A DNA stretch of 64,000 nt, from the NCBI GenBank assembly GCA_905182985.1, contig CAJJDN010000048.1, positions 485,061 to 549,060 on the forward strand, in the 5' to 3' direction. Positions within the stretch are counted from its first letter, which is position 1, and every line of letters begins with the position of its first letter. This document shows positions 1 to 13,100 of this stretch, one piece after another. Below the pieces are notes generated by a model, which saw only the letters and a program-made list of their open reading frames with translations, was not told where the DNA came from and searched no databases. The translations under genes and the position numbers were made by a program. This stretch comes from Paramecium sonneborni. Taxonomy: Eukaryota; Ciliophora; Oligohymenophorea; Peniculida; Parameciidae.

Positions 1-1037
1 GTATGTTCTAAAAATTATTGTCCTGCTTTTGTCTAAATTTAAAATGTAAGAAACTTAAGGCTAATGAAAATTCAATTAAATGTTTAAAAAGTGGATACAT
101 ATTTGAATTATCTGTGAATGAAGCAAATAGAAATAATATCAATGAATTAGATATTAAAAGAATAATTGAAAAAGAGAATGATTCAATCTCTTTCATTGAT
201 AAAAATAATAAAAAATATAGTATTCTAACTGAAAAACTTAAAGATTTGAACATCAAATTAAATGATTGCACTATGAACATACTATCTGAAACCTAACTTT
301 AAGTTAACAATTTATATGAATAGATGTAGAAGTTTTGTTCTTGGATATTTTCACTTAATTGTTTAATCAGTTAATTTGATATTGCACTTTCTATAAGAGA
401 TTACACTATTCAAAATGTATCAAGTAAGTAATAGATGATCTTTCCTTAATTTGATTTCAATTAATTTATTATTAAAGATGCATCTTACTTATATTCTGGT
501 ACAAATACACAAGATTTATTCAATAAATTAACTGTTTCATTTAATTAATTCAATATAATTTATGACTATAAGGAGTGCCTATCTGACTAATTAAAACTAA
601 TTGGATAATACATTATACTATCTCAGATTGGATGTACATTACCCTGTTCATAATTCAAACTATAACTATTAAGTAGTTTATACACTCATTTCCAAAAATA
701 CACCATTTAAAACTTAGCGGAAAGACAATCTTCATTTACTGCTGAAATTTAATCATTAAACAATCTTTTAGTATCTGAATTGTAAGATTCATTAATTCTT
801 TGTGATTCTTTAGCCATTTCATCCTCACATGAATCTAATGTGTCTTTTAGCATTTCATTTTTAGAGGCTATTTTTAAAAAGACCCATTTTGGTTTATTTG
901 GAACATAGAATTCAGATATCATGCAAATCAATGATCTAATATAATGTAAATGTATGATTTCTAAAAACAATTAAATTGATTACATATAATAAAATGAATT
1001 AGAAGTAAATAATTTAATTAATATAGCAAATCCTTGA
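1..1037 (+). CDS. MutS-homologue-like protein with degenerate ATPase motifs (5' end cut)
   Basis: One frame stays open from the left edge to TGA at 1035-1037 (about 344 residues from an ATG at position 3, which may be internal). About 190-290 residues in, the protein resembles the MutS ATPase domain. LIGQYIILSQIGCTLPC (about 590-652) matches the helix after the Walker A loop, and AERQSSFTAEIQSLNNLL matches the conserved F-x-E-x-x-x-x-x-x-L region. The motifs themselves are lost: where GxxGxGKS belongs the protein reads YDYKECLSDQ, and the Walker B DELG reads CDSLA. MutS homologues repair mismatches or act in meiotic crossing over as dimers. This one should bind ATP poorly or not at all. The family call rests on residual pattern only; a diverged non-MutS protein is the alternative. 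Confidence 0.5.
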
Positions 1038-1591
1038 TGAAGAATTCAATTTAGATTATAAGTTAAAATTACTTAATAAGTTACAATAGACATTTGATTT
1101 CCCTTCAACTTTTTGTTTGATATTTGAAAGAAATTTTAATAGGCAATATGTTTGAAGATACTTATTAAATTTGATTATTTAATATTAATTAATTATTTAA
1201 TTTAATTTAATTTAATTTAAGTCAATAAATCGTGATTATTATAAAGTTCTACAGAGCCCTACCATTAAAATATCATTTATTTATAAGATATGTTCAAACT
1301 TAAAGGCTAATTAAAAACTATAATCCATATTAAAATGGATGTTACTACTAAATAATAAAATGGGATTTTTTATACTTAAATTAAATTTATTTATATTTTT
1401 CACATAATGTTTCAGAATAATTAAAAGAATTAAATTCCATGATTATTTTATTCCGTCAGTTATTGCTAATATATTTTAATTTAATAATAAGAATCTAGAT
1501 ATGGAATACTGTACATACTAAATAATCATATTATATAAGATGATTAAAATTGTAAAAAATTAAAAACTATAATATTTATATAAAATAAAAA
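1038..1591. other. Intergenic region, no supported gene
   Basis: About 550 bp between the MutS-like stop and the HD-domain start. It is extremely A+T rich and includes a short run of AATTT pentamers near 1192-1220. Short TGA-free stretches exist on both strands, but none has the D/E/G/A content or motifs of the neighbouring genes. The promoter of the downstream gene should lie here; I cannot define it. Confidence 0.5.
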
Positions 1592-3070
1592 ATGGCTGAA
1601 TAGGATGAATATTCTTAATCATAACGTATTGGTTATACATTAATTCAGCATTCAAAATCAGAAATAAGAAAGATTTCTGATCCAATTTATGATTTCATTT
1701 ATTTTGATCAAGCTATTTGGAAAGTGATTGACAATCCTATTTATTAAAGATTAAGAAATATCAAATAGTTAGGTACTACCAGCTGGGTATTTTAGGGAGC
1801 AAATCATACTAGATTTGAACATTGTTTAGGAGTTGGACATTTAGCACAATAATTCATATCTTCAATATATAACAATTAACCATATTTGGATAGCGAAGAA
1901 GATAAAAAAAGAAATATAAAATTGATTACAATAGCTGGAATTGTTCATGATCTTGGTCATGGTCCATTTAGTCATATGTTTGATAATTTATTAATACCTA
2001 AAATTACAAATACTTCAGATTTGTGGTGTCATGAATAAGCATCAGAGATGCTTTTTGATTATATGTATGAAAATTACAATCTTGGATTGGAAAAAGATGA
2101 GGTGAATTTTATTAATGCTCTTGTTCATGGAGATTCTAATAAAGTTTCTAATGGAAAAAAATAATGGTTTTATGATATTGTTTCTAATAAAAGAAATGGA
2201 ATTGATGTTGATAGAATTGATTATATTCGTAGAGATTGTCATCATCTTGGATTCCCTCCATCCATTAAAGATTTTAAGTATCTCATGTAAGAATCTAGAG
2301 TTATTGATGACGAAATATGCTATCCATAACGATATGCATTCAATATTTTTGATTTATTCAATACTAGATACAAACTATTTAAAATTGTCTATCTTAATAG
2401 AATTAGCTAATGTATTGAATAAATGATGTGTGATATACTCCTATCTGTCAATCACATTTATAAATTTAATGAGATTATCTTAGAACCAGAAAAATACTAT
2501 AAGTTGAATGATTCCATTATTGAACAAATTGAAAGTGCAGAAGGCCCCGAATATGCTCATGCCTAATCAATCATTAAAAGATTGAAAACGAGAGAATTAT
2601 ATAAATTTGTTAGTGAAGCCTTAATTAAATCATCAACTAGTCTAGAATCAAATGATAAAATTAGAGATGAATTAATTACCTATATATCTGCAAATGTCTA
2701 AGTTAAAAAAGAAGAAATCTATGTTTCTTAAGGTAAAGTGGGATTTGGTTCGAATGGTGGAAACCCTTTAAATCTTATTAATTTTTATAAAGCATCAGAT
2801 CTAAATATCAAAATACCAGGAAATGATAAAAACACAAGCTTTTGTTTACCAATAGAATTTTCAGAAAATTTTATTAGTATTTTTGTCTCAAATATTTAGA
2901 TAATTTAACCTGTTGAAGAAGCTTTTGAAAAATATTGCTAAATAAAATTTGGTTTTAAACCTCCAAAATAAGAAAGATATTAAACAACACCTTAAAAAAC
3001 ACCTTAAAATTCTATTACAGATTTTTCTTCAGTCAAATCAACACTAAATCGTAATGATAGATTTGAATGA
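1592..3070 (+). CDS. SAMHD1-type HD-domain dNTP triphosphohydrolase
   Basis: 492 residues, no intron. The HD-superfamily metal site is visible in order: H72-x-x-x-x-H77 in HTRFEH, H119-D120 in [12 protein letters not shown], and D207 in [18 protein letters not shown]. The last block and the preceding IVSNKRN are very close to the same region of animal SAMHD1. These enzymes remove triphosphate from dNTPs and control nucleotide pools. There is no SAM domain before the HD core: only about 40 residues precede it, so this is the short form common in protists. The C-terminal tail is Q/P/T rich. The start is the first ATG after an A-rich leader. Whether it needs GTP/dNTP allosteric activation cannot be read here. 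Confidence 0.9.
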
Positions 3071-3335
3071 TTCTTATCATAAATATGAATTAATATCCAA
3101 ATTTTAAATCATCTATTGTTTTTTCAATATTGTTTTATCATAAGTTTTAAATTCTTGAATAAAAAATATGGTTTAATTAAAAAGTTTTCAGTAAAATTTT
3201 TATATCGTTAGCGTAAATGTGTGATGAGAATTTACATTTTTGTATTTACTCATCAAATTATGATGATTTTCTCAAGCTTACTAATCTTTTCAAATATTCA
3301 ACAAAATATTCATAATTTAAATATATATAATTATC

Positions 3336-6074
3336 ATGTTCTAAGCAAATCATGTAATTTATGAGTTAGAAGATGATGAGGAAAATATATAGTAAACTTC
3401 AAAGCAGGTATATAATTTTTATGAATTGGTTTAGTAAATAAAGATCAATAGAAAATTAGGAGCAGTTTCTTATAAAAAATGGGGAAAATTATATAACTAC
3501 TATTTCTCTTTTAATTTAAAAAAGGCACGAATATTGTGTTATAAGAAAAATACATCTTCATCTTATAATAATTATTATTCTTTGAACAAAGGAGATTTTG
3601 TGAAAGATGAATCAGAAATTAATCGATTTGAAAGTAACTTGAAGAAAAAGAAAAATTATCAATATGTTTCAGATTAGAAGGTATTGATTGATAAGTTAAT
3701 TTAGTTAATAATTTACGTTAGAACATCAAAAGGAAGAATATTTAAATTGGTAATTGATGAAAATGAAAATTATGATAAGATTGTCGGTTATTTGTAAATC
3801 TGTTTTTCATCTAAAATTTAAACTGTGAATTCATTTTTTGCTTTGCTTGGTGTAGGATTAATTAAGTTAGATGATTGTGAATTTAAATTAACTACTGGCA
3901 TATTTGTATCTTTAAATGATTGGTCATAAAACAATAATAATAAATATCTATTAATGAATCATGATTAAGGCCTGAATTTGTTAATTAGTAATATTGAGTT
4001 ATTAGGTGGAATAATAGGTTCGTTTTACAAAACCTAAAATCTTTTGGGAATAATCTTTAACCCATTTAATTAAACTATTGATATAGTTTTGTTTGATAAT
4101 TTGAAGTAAATAATAAACAGTAATATATTTTTAGTCCATAAATATTACTTTAAGGGGTTTTTAAATTAGTCAAATTTAATAGAAAATAAATTTAACCATC
4201 AGGTAGAGGATAACTTTTGAAATTAAAAACTGATATGAATGAAATTAAAGAAAATCATTATGTGGAGATAGCATAAAACGAAAATGTAAAGATTTATATA
4301 AATAATGCTCATCTCAACATTTCAGATTATGAACTAGTATAAGGATCAATGTTTTCTTCTTAATATATAGATGATTAAAATGATTTGGATGCTGATAAAT
4401 TAATATCAAATACAACTTTAGAATTCTATAAAAATTAATATAAAATATCAAAAAATAATGAAGATGAAACTAAAGAATTTATAATTGTTAATAAATAACA
4501 AAAAAACAATTTTAATAATTTTACATCTCCTCGATGCAATAAAAGATAACTTTCAATTATCACTGAAGAAATTAATGATGAAAATTATGGATAAGGTGTC
4601 TAAGTAGCAAAAAGCATAAAAATTCATATACATAGATCAGATCAAAATATAAATTAATTTCCTAATATAACACCTCCTAAATTAGAATTTATAACAGAAT
4701 TTAAAACTGGATGTTTTAATAATATTGAAAGTATTGATTAAGTGAAACAAAATTTATTTTAATAAGAAGAAAAATAATTAAATAACAAGGAATAATAAAA
4801 AGTAGGATAATAATTAAATAAAGAGATTGAATAATAAAAGTGTTAAGTGTAAGAATAAGAATAAGAATAAGAATAAGATAATGATTCAGATGAAATTGAT
4901 TTAGTTAAATTTTCAATAGTTTTTGAAGCATCTGAACATAGTCCATACAGAGATTATAATTCTATAATGAATTATGCAGTTAATTTTAAGAAAATTGATT
5001 ATAAAGATGAATATAGAGTTAGCATTGCTCATAAAAGTGGAGGAACAGCTTGTTAAGATAAAAAGATTATTGAATTAGCAAGAAGTGTTGGAAAAAATAT
5101 GATTAAATAAGTTGGATAGAAATTATTAAGTGGCAATTTCAATCTTACATAGGTCTCATTTCCTGTAATAAATAATATTATTTATTAATAGATTAGAGCC
5201 ATGATACCCAAATCTGCCTTAGAAAAAACCTTTATGTAAACTATTCTCTTTCCTTTATACATGAATAAGGCAGCATCCATTTAGGACCCACTTGAAAGAA
5301 TAAAACTCTCAATTATTGGATTACTTTCTAATTATATTTAAGCTAACTCTTTCCTAAAACCTCTAAATCCAATATTAGGAGAAACTTTTGAGGGAGGATA
5401 TGAAGATGGCACATAGTTATTTTGTGAATAAGTATCAATTTTTATTAAAATTAGATATCTCATCATCCTCCTCTCTCTTATTTCTTAGTTTTTGGACCAA
5501 AAAAATCATATAAATTTTATGGATATTCCCTTTATGAAGCTAAGGCAGGATTCAACTCTCTTACAATATTGAATCATGGTAAAAGAACTCTATAATTTAA
5601 TGATTAAAAACTTCAATGTACCTTTTCATCAGAACATTACTCTGGTACTTTCTTAGGAACAATGAAAAATGAATCATAAGGTTCTCTCTAATTTATAGAT
5701 GAAGCTAATAGTATAATATAATTATTTATTATTTAGATTTAAAATGTGTAGTATAATTAGGAAAAGTTAAAAATAAACCAACTGATTATTTTGAAGGAGA
5801 AATTAAAAGAGGAAAAACTACTTTAAGTAAATTGTTTGGTTCTTATATGGGATTTGCTGATTTTGATGGTGTTCGATATTGGGATGCTAGAGTTGTTAAA
5901 CCCTTTGCTATGCAAATTTTAAAATCTAATCTTGAATCAGATCACACTAAAAGAACAGATAGAATATATATGGTGTAAGGAGATATGGATAAAGCTTAAT
6001 CTGAAAAGGAACGATTAGAATAACTTTAAAGAAAAGATGCAGCTCTTAGAAAAGCCTAAAGATAAAATGATTGA
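3336..6074 (+). CDS. Oxysterol-binding protein (OSBP/ORP family)
   Basis: 877 residues in five exons. Introns are 3408-3434 (27 nt), 4106-4134 (29), 5432-5454 (23) and 5711-5736 (26), all GTA...TAG. The C-terminal ORD carries the family fingerprint E679-Q-I-S-H-H-P-P-L-S688, which forms only after the 23-nt intron is removed. It is followed by YWDARVVKPFAM and a basic Q-rich end. The N-terminus (GAVSYKKWGKLYNYYF...) looks like a PH domain. A low-complexity E/Q spacer (GAATAA repeats near 4850-4885) separates the parts. ORPs move sterols or phosphoinositides between membranes at contact sites. I see no clear FFAT motif. Stop at 6072-6074. Confidence 0.93.
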
Positions 6075-6905
6075 ATTTCTTTGTAATTTATTATATGTAT
6101 TTAAAAATTCAAAAGACTTAATTTATCATTATATTTTCTTATATATACGAAAACAATTTATTTTTTAATTCTAAAACAAGGATTAATTATCAAAAAAGGA
6201 TTCATTATAAAATCAACCATGTATGAATAAAGATTCAAAATATTTCTTTGAATATTTTTTAATGAATCCTATATTGCAATCATTTCTTTGAATAATCATT
6301 TAAATAAAAATGTTGCTTTATATGAGCACAATAGTTATAAATTAATAGAATAATAAAAAATAGATAATTGTTTTTAAGCCAAAAAAAATTCCAATTTTAA
6401 TTACATTTCTAAATCATTATTTTATTTTTTAGATATTAATAAACATTCATTAGCCAATTTTTTAAAAATTGCTTGAAGATTAATAATATAAATTATCAAT
6501 ATTAATAAACTAAATAATAATTTAAGTTTGATAACTTTAATCTTTATTAAAACATATATTGAATAACCTTTCTTATAATTCTCCAAAAACAATAAAAACT
6601 TTTTTTTAAATAAATTATATATATCAATAAATAATACTCATCTATGCAATCAGATTATTCAGTTATATTTTCCTATTTTGAGTAACAGATTAAGTTATTA
6701 TATAAATTGAACTTAAACACTTAGGAATCAAAAAATATTTTTTTCAACCAAAAAAAAAGAGAATAATGTTTATTTCCAATATAAAGATTATAATTATAAG
6801 ATACATTAAAACATCTAAAAAATATTAAACTTAATTTAAGTTAAAAATTTAATGATTAAAATATTATTAAAATAATTTTATTTTGATTTTGAATAGTTTG
6901 ATAAG
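6075..6905. other. Intergenic region with weak ORFs
   Basis: About 830 bp between two genes that end towards each other. TGA-free plus-strand stretches (about 6255-6475 and 6475-6715) translate mostly to N/K/I/F/Y/Q with few D, E, G or A and no motif. Such stretches arise easily when TGA is the only stop in A+T-rich DNA. They could be a decayed gene, but I do not call one. Confidence 0.4.
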
Positions 6906-7882
6906 TCATGTTCTAAAATCTGAAATGATTGTATATGATATTTCTAGATTGAACATTAAAGCATTAATGTCAATTAAAATAGCCAACACACAAACTATAA
7001 ACAAGATAATTGATAATCTTTGTTTGGTTTTTTAAATGTTGTAAAATAGCAATTATATAAAAATAGCTTTAATATCTTCAGGTGGTGATGTGTTATATAA
7101 GTTCTGTAACCTATAATAATTATTATTATATTAGACAGTAACATTTGGAGGATACTTTTCTTATGTATAATTCCAATTAACAAAGTCTCCAGGTGGTTTA
7201 GATGGTAATTTAATCCAGACACTTAAACCTTTTGCTCTTTGTTAAAGTAATTCTCCTCTCTAATTAATCAAGTTTGTCATTTAAAAAATAAATAACTATA
7301 TTAAGAAGCATAATATCAGAATAATTTGATTAATTGATGTTGATTGTTCTAGATAGGTTAAAGCATATATATAGGCTAATTCAATTTCTCTGAACATTAT
7401 ATTTTTCAATGAATTCTCTAATGTAAAATGCCTTTCTTTTTGATTTTTGGTACCCACATAGATATACATGACCAACCTAATTGTAAAGATCATTACTGAT
7501 AACACATAATAACTTATGATGGCAGGGATACAATTCTAAAATTGGTCAAAAACAAATAAACTGCATCTAAACAGTATATTCCATAAACCAAATTGAAGAT
7601 CAATTAATTGGATTGAAAGAATTCAGTTTTACACATTTTTTTCAATAATTTTCTCAAAATTGCTATTGAACCTAACAAAGTAATTTTAGTTATTCCAAAT
7701 GTTAAGAGTGTTGTAATGGCTATAAATGCAAATTAAAATTCATAATACAATTTACGTTTAAACGTTGAATTGTATATATCTGTAATTCTTTGAACTCTTT
7801 AATAATCTAATTACATTTGTTTAAATATTAATAATTATGAATAATATAAAAATTCAATTGATAATAATGTTTTTTCAATCAT
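6906..7882 (-). CDS. Multi-pass membrane protein, unknown function
   Basis: 318 residues, starting at the ATG at 7880-7882 and ending with TGA at 6906-6908. A 20-nt GTA...TAG intron lies at 7477-7496; without it the frame breaks. Hydrophobic stretches suggest several membrane segments: ITTLLTFGITKITLLGSIAIL, a pair around IYCLDAVYLFLTNF and IIQLILILCFLI-like sequence, and a C-terminal one (LSIILFIVCVLAILIDI). A polar loop with VWIKLPSKPPGDF lies before the last. I do not recognise the family. Its 5' part falls in the duplicated block, so a broken copy recurs at 8559-8922. Confidence 0.6.
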
Positions 7883-7937
7883 AAAATGATTATAATCTCA
7901 GCAATCGCATTTATTTATTATCAGATATTTTCCTATC

Positions 7938-8510
7938 TCAATTGTTATTGACGAGAATATTATTTCTTATTAATTTTAAAATATTTTTATGGAAGACATT
8001 TAACTCAAGTTTCATTTGATTATTTTCTCTAATCTTGAATAATCTTTCTATATCGTTTTATTTTATTAAAATCTTCCCTTCATAGAACATTTATTAAAAT
8101 TTGCAATCATATAAATAATTTGAATATATTTGATTGATTATATTTAACAGAGTGCTTTAGCTACTTTAAAACTTTTTTGTTATGTTCTATCAAGAATTTA
8201 AGTTCTAACTTATTAATTAGTATACTAATTTCCCTAAAGATATTTATTATTTTATTAAATAAAAAAAGTTTCTTACATTAGATAAGGTTAGTATGCTAAA
8301 TCTTTTTAAATGGATTGCTTCCATAATTAGATTCAATCTCAAGCTCTAATGACCTTTCTTTTCTTTAATGAATTGAACAATAAAATAAATGCTTAGAACC
8401 GTTAATATGAATCTGTTTTAGGTTTTACAAGAGAGTGTTTAAAACGGAAAAATTTTAATGTAATTCATTTTTATTGAATTATTTAGCTAATAATTTTATA
8501 ATTTTATCAT
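7938..8510 (-). CDS. Possible small membrane protein (copy 1), unknown
   Basis: Open frame from the ATG at 8508-8510 (or an internal ATG at 8466-8468) to TGA at 7938-7940. It gives 177 residues if a 39-nt GTATAC...GATAG intron (8187-8225) is removed. That is longer than nearly all other introns here, so the model is weak. The N-terminal part has one hydrophobic segment (RFILTVLSIYFIVQFI); the rest is basic and polar. It ends only 55 bp before the start of the next minus-strand gene. It could instead be the 5' end of that gene if the sequence has an error, given that this block is misassembled. Confidence 0.35.
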
Positions 8511-8558
8511 TATGAAAGATAAATAAATTTATAAAAATAAATATTTGATAATAAAAAN

Positions 8559-8922
8559 ATGGCAGGGATACAATTCTAAAATTGGTCAAAAACAAATAAA
8601 CTGCATCTAAACAGTATATTCCATAAACCAAATTGAAGATCAATTAATTGGATTGAAAGAATTCAGTTTTACACATTTTTTTCAATAATTTTCTCAAAAT
8701 TGCTATTGAACCTAACAAAGTAATTTTAGTTATTCCAAATGTTAAGAGTGTTGTAATGGCTATAAATGCAAATTAAAATTCATAATACAATTTACGTTTA
8801 AACGTTGAATTGTATATATCTGTAATTCTTTGAACTCTTTAATAATCTAATTACATTTGTTTAAATATTAATAATTATGAATAATATAAAAATTCAATTG
8901 ATAATAATGTTTTTTCAATCAT
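8559..8922 (-). pseudogene. Truncated duplicate of the 6906-7882 gene
   Basis: The second copy of the duplicated block repeats the 5' part of that gene, from ATG (8920-8922) to the block edge at 8559. It then runs into the N at 8558 and unrelated sequence. It has no 3' half. Most likely an assembly by-product rather than a real pseudogene. Confidence 0.6.
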
Positions 8923-8977
8923 AAAATGATTATAATCTCAGCAATCGCATTTATTTATTATCAGATATTTTCCTATC

Positions 8978-9550
8978 TCAATTGTTATTGACGAGAATAT
9001 TATTTCTTATTAATTTTAAAATATTTTTATGGAAGACATTTAACTCAAGTTTCATTTGATTATTTTCTCTAATCTTGAATAATCTTTCTATATCGTTTTA
9101 TTTTATTAAAATCTTCCCTTCATAGAACATTTATTAAAATTTGCAATCATATAAATAATTTGAATATATTTGATTGATTATATTTAACAGAGTGCTTTAG
9201 CTACTTTAAAACTTTTTTGTTATGTTCTATCAAGAATTTAAGTTCTAACTTATTAATTAGTATACTAATTTCCCTAAAGATATTTATTATTTTATTAAAT
9301 AAAAAAAGTTTCTTACATTAGATAAGGTTAGTATGCTAAATCTTTTTAAATGGATTGCTTCCATAATTAGATTCAATCTCAAGCTCTAATGACCTTTCTT
9401 TTCTTTAATGAATTGAACAATAAAATAAATGCTTAGAACCGTTAATATGAATCTGTTTTAGGTTTTACAAGAGAGTGTTTAAAACGGAAAAATTTTAATG
9501 TAATTCATTTTTATTGAATTATTTAGCTAATAATTTTATAATTTTATCAT
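8978..9550 (-). CDS. Possible small membrane protein (copy 2 in the duplicated block)
   Basis: Identical to the 7938-8510 model, shifted by 1,040 bp, including the putative 39-nt intron at 9227-9265. If the duplication is an assembly error, only one gene exists, and this copy shows its true upstream context (9551 onward). Confidence 0.3.
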
Positions 9551-9597
9551 TATGAAAGATAAATAAATTTATAAAAATAAATATTTGATAATAAAAA

Positions 9598-10162
9598 AGC
9601 TTTATTATAGTTGTTGAATTAATAAAAATAAGAAATCAAATTAGAAATGTATTAATTTTGTGTTGAGTAGTAAAATACACTAGGTGTAAAAGAGAAATTA
9701 ATTTTTAAAAGAGATTAGCTAAAAACTTTAATCTTTAAATTGTGAGTGAGTTATATTTGTATAACTTTATTACAACGTTATATTGTGCTATTGTATATTT
9801 TTTCATTTGTTATAACATGAATCATCTTTGAGGATATGCTGGAAACTTAGAATATCTAAACTAAAAAAATAAAAAGTTGTCAAAAAAAGAAAATATATAT
9901 AAGAGGAAAATATTGAGATAAAAAAAATAAATAGAATTAATTATTGGAATAAATTTAATGGTATAAGTGACAAGCCTTAAAAAGAATAAGTATTCTTAGA
10001 AGTATATAATAAAATAAAAAGATTTAGCTACTTTAGTAAGAGATATAAATAGAAATTGTATATAAATTATTGTATATTATCTAATAACGATAATTTATAA
10101 TAATGTTGGTTGAGCATATAAATAATTATTAATGTATATCTTTGATTATATTAATTTTAATA
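9598..10162. other. Intergenic region, no supported gene
   Basis: About 565 bp upstream of the coiled-coil gene. A+T rich, with many TGA codons in all frames. I see no gene or structured RNA. Confidence 0.5.
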
Positions 10163-13100
10163 ATGAGCAGAACTGCATCAAGATAATAGAGCAGAGCTTC
10201 AATAATGTAACCATAAGGGTCAACATTGACACAGTAGATGTAATAAGCGGTTTCAACAAGTGGGTCTAAACCATTACCTTAAGCACCCGTTACTAATGAA
10301 AGAAAATGGCTCGGTAAGAATCCGGAAGTGGTGTGCTTTTTATTAGCTTTAGAGAATGATAGATTAGTGAGAGAGAACAATGATTTGGTTAAATATATCA
10401 ATGAATTAAAATAAAGTAGCGGTGGTACTATAGATTAATTTAATCTATTGAAGAAATAATATGAAGAAGCATTATAATAGATTAATAAATATAAGTAAGT
10501 GTTAGAGATGAATATGTAGGATTGACATAGATGAATTGAATAAGAGAGTTAGATCATTGGAGTAGGAATTAGCTGATGCTAAAAACAAATTTGGATAGGT
10601 GGATTAAAGTCTACCTTAGAGATTAGCAGAGGCAGAGAGGAAATGGAAAGAATTTGAAGGATTATATAATAACTTAAAATTGAAATATGATACAGATATG
10701 AGAGATTGGTAATTAAAGTATGATGAATTGAATAGAAGAGCATTAGATTGGGAAAGAAGATATGGTATTTTAGATTAATAGATGAAACAGATGTAAGAGG
10801 ATCATGAATTAGAATTAAGATCTAGTGGAGATTCATCAAAATAATATGAAGATTAATTGAGAGAATGGGAATTAAGATCAAATGAATGGGATAATAAATA
10901 GAAAGCATTGAAAGCAGAATAAGATAGATTGAATTAACTTTTAAAAAATAAAGATGATGAATATGAAAGATTGAAAGCTTAATTATTAGCTGCTTAGAAA
11001 GAATTGGATGAGTATAAGAATAAATTAAGAGAAAGTGATTAAGCTTCTGGATCTAAATTCACTGAATATGAAAGTAAAATTGCAGAATTAAGATTACAGA
11101 ATTAATAATTGAATTAAGATTTGGAGAGATTGAAAAAAAGATATTAAGATTTAGAAGATTAATTAAATAGATTACAATCTTAAAATTAAAGCTAAGATTC
11201 TAAAGTTAGTGATTTATAATCTAAGTGTAGTAATTTAGAAAATGAAGTTGATAAACTTAATAATGATTTAAGAGATAAAGAATAAGAAATCACCAAATTA
11301 TAAGGTAAATAGATGTAATTAGAATAAAGAAATAAAGAACTTACTGATGAAAATAATATATTAAGAAAGAAAGTCGCTGATTAAAAAGCTGAAATTGAAA
11401 GATTGGAATTAGAATTAAGATAAAAAATTAGTGAAATTGAATATTACAATCTTAATCTAGTTAATCAAGATGAGAGAAACAAATAATTATTAAATTAAGT
11501 CGATGATCTTTAATTTTAGTTATAAGATTTTAAAACTAATTATTAATAATTAGAAGAAGATTATAATAAATTACAAAAGAAAAACGAAGACTTAGAAAAT
11601 AAAATTGCTTTATTCTCTTCTGAAATAGACAGAATGAAAAATATTATTAAATTAAAGAATCAAGACTTAGAAAAATTGAGAAGATAGGTAGGATCACTTG
11701 AAATTGAGAAAAAGTTCTTTGAATAATAAATTGAAGATTTGTTAAATAAAATGAAATAAATGTAAGATGAAATTGTCAAACTTAATGAATTACTTAAGGA
11801 AAGACTTAAGCAATTACAACAGCAAAATAACAATATCATATCTTTGAATCATCAATTAGGAGAAATGAAAGCATTATAAACTTATTGTGATTAATAAGAT
11901 AAGAGGATTAATGAAACAACCAACAAACTTAATGAAGCTCTTTTGTAATTGTAATTCAAAGATATAGAGTTGATGAACATCTCTGCATTATAGGCATCAA
12001 TTTAAGAAAGAGAAAAACAAGCAGAACTATTAAATAATGAAATTGTTAGACTTTAAAATGATATTATTAATAAATTAAAAGAGTCAGAAGATTAAAAGGA
12101 GTAAATTAAAAAATTAAATGATGAAATTGCCAGATTGAAAACATAAGAGTAAAATCTACATGATATCGAAAGAAAATTATAAAATGCAGTAGAAGAAATT
12201 AATAGATTAGAATCCTAAAAATCTGAATTAGAGAATTAAGTTACTGTTAATAGATAGTCATCACCTAAGCATACGATTACAAAGGAAATTCGTATAGAAA
12301 AATCATCTGTTCAAATGGATACCACAGAAATCGATAAACTTAAACAAGAATTAAGATAAAAATAATTTGAATTAGATTAATTAAACAATTAATTATTGAT
12401 ATCATAAAATGCATTGAAATCTGCTGAAGACTATATAGCAGTTTTATTAAATAGAATTAATATATTAAATAAAGAAAATGAGGATATGCTTTAAGGAAAG
12501 CAATAATTAGAAGTTCAAGTTCAAGATACAAGAACTCTTTAAGATAAACTTTAGAATTTAGAAAAAGGATTAACATAATTTAGAAATGATAATGAAAGAA
12601 TTTTGAGAGAATTCAAAGAGAAGAGCAAATTATATGATGATGCAAGATAAAAAATTAGTAAATTAGAAGCTTAAGCTACTGAAGCCCGAGAATTATAAGC
12701 TAAATTAAGAGAAATTGAAAATAAATTAGTATTTGCCTCAAGTAGTTAAGAAAGATTAACTGTATAGTTAGCTGAGAAGACAGAAGAAAATAATAACTTG
12801 AAATAGAGTTTATAAATTGCAAATAACGAAATTTCAAAATTAAGTGAACAAGTTCAATAATTATCAGAGCGGTATTGAATATTAAATTATTTAAATAGAG
12901 AACGTTTATTAAAAGAATAAGTTAATCATTTATTACAGGATAAAGATGTTTTAGATACTTTAAAGAGACAATATGAAGTAGTTGTTGCAGACATTCAAAA
13001 GGCTAATTAAAATATTGATTAATTGTAATTAGATTGATTTATAGAATTATAGGAGTTAAGAGAGAGATAATTTAGATAATTAATTAAAGTAAAACTAATA

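Larger units (their letters stand above)
7519..9597. repeat. Exact 1,039-bp direct duplication around a single N
   Basis: Bases 7519-8557 reappear as 8559-9597 without any difference that I can find line by line. The only ambiguous base of the window (8558) sits exactly between them. Both gene and intergenic sequence are covered, and no inverted repeat or duplicated target site marks the ends. This is what joining two overlapping contigs end to end looks like. Confidence 0.9.

Noticed and set aside
4850..4890. GAATAA hexamer run as a possible regulatory or telomere-like repeat
   Set aside because: It is in frame inside the OSBP gene and encodes alternating E and Q in the domain linker. It does not match Paramecium telomere repeats.
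6255..6715. TGA-free plus-strand stretches between the OSBP gene and the membrane-protein gene
   Set aside because: Composition is almost only N, K, I, F, Y, L and Q, with no motif and no flanking signals. With one stop codon in A+T-rich DNA such lengths are expected by chance.
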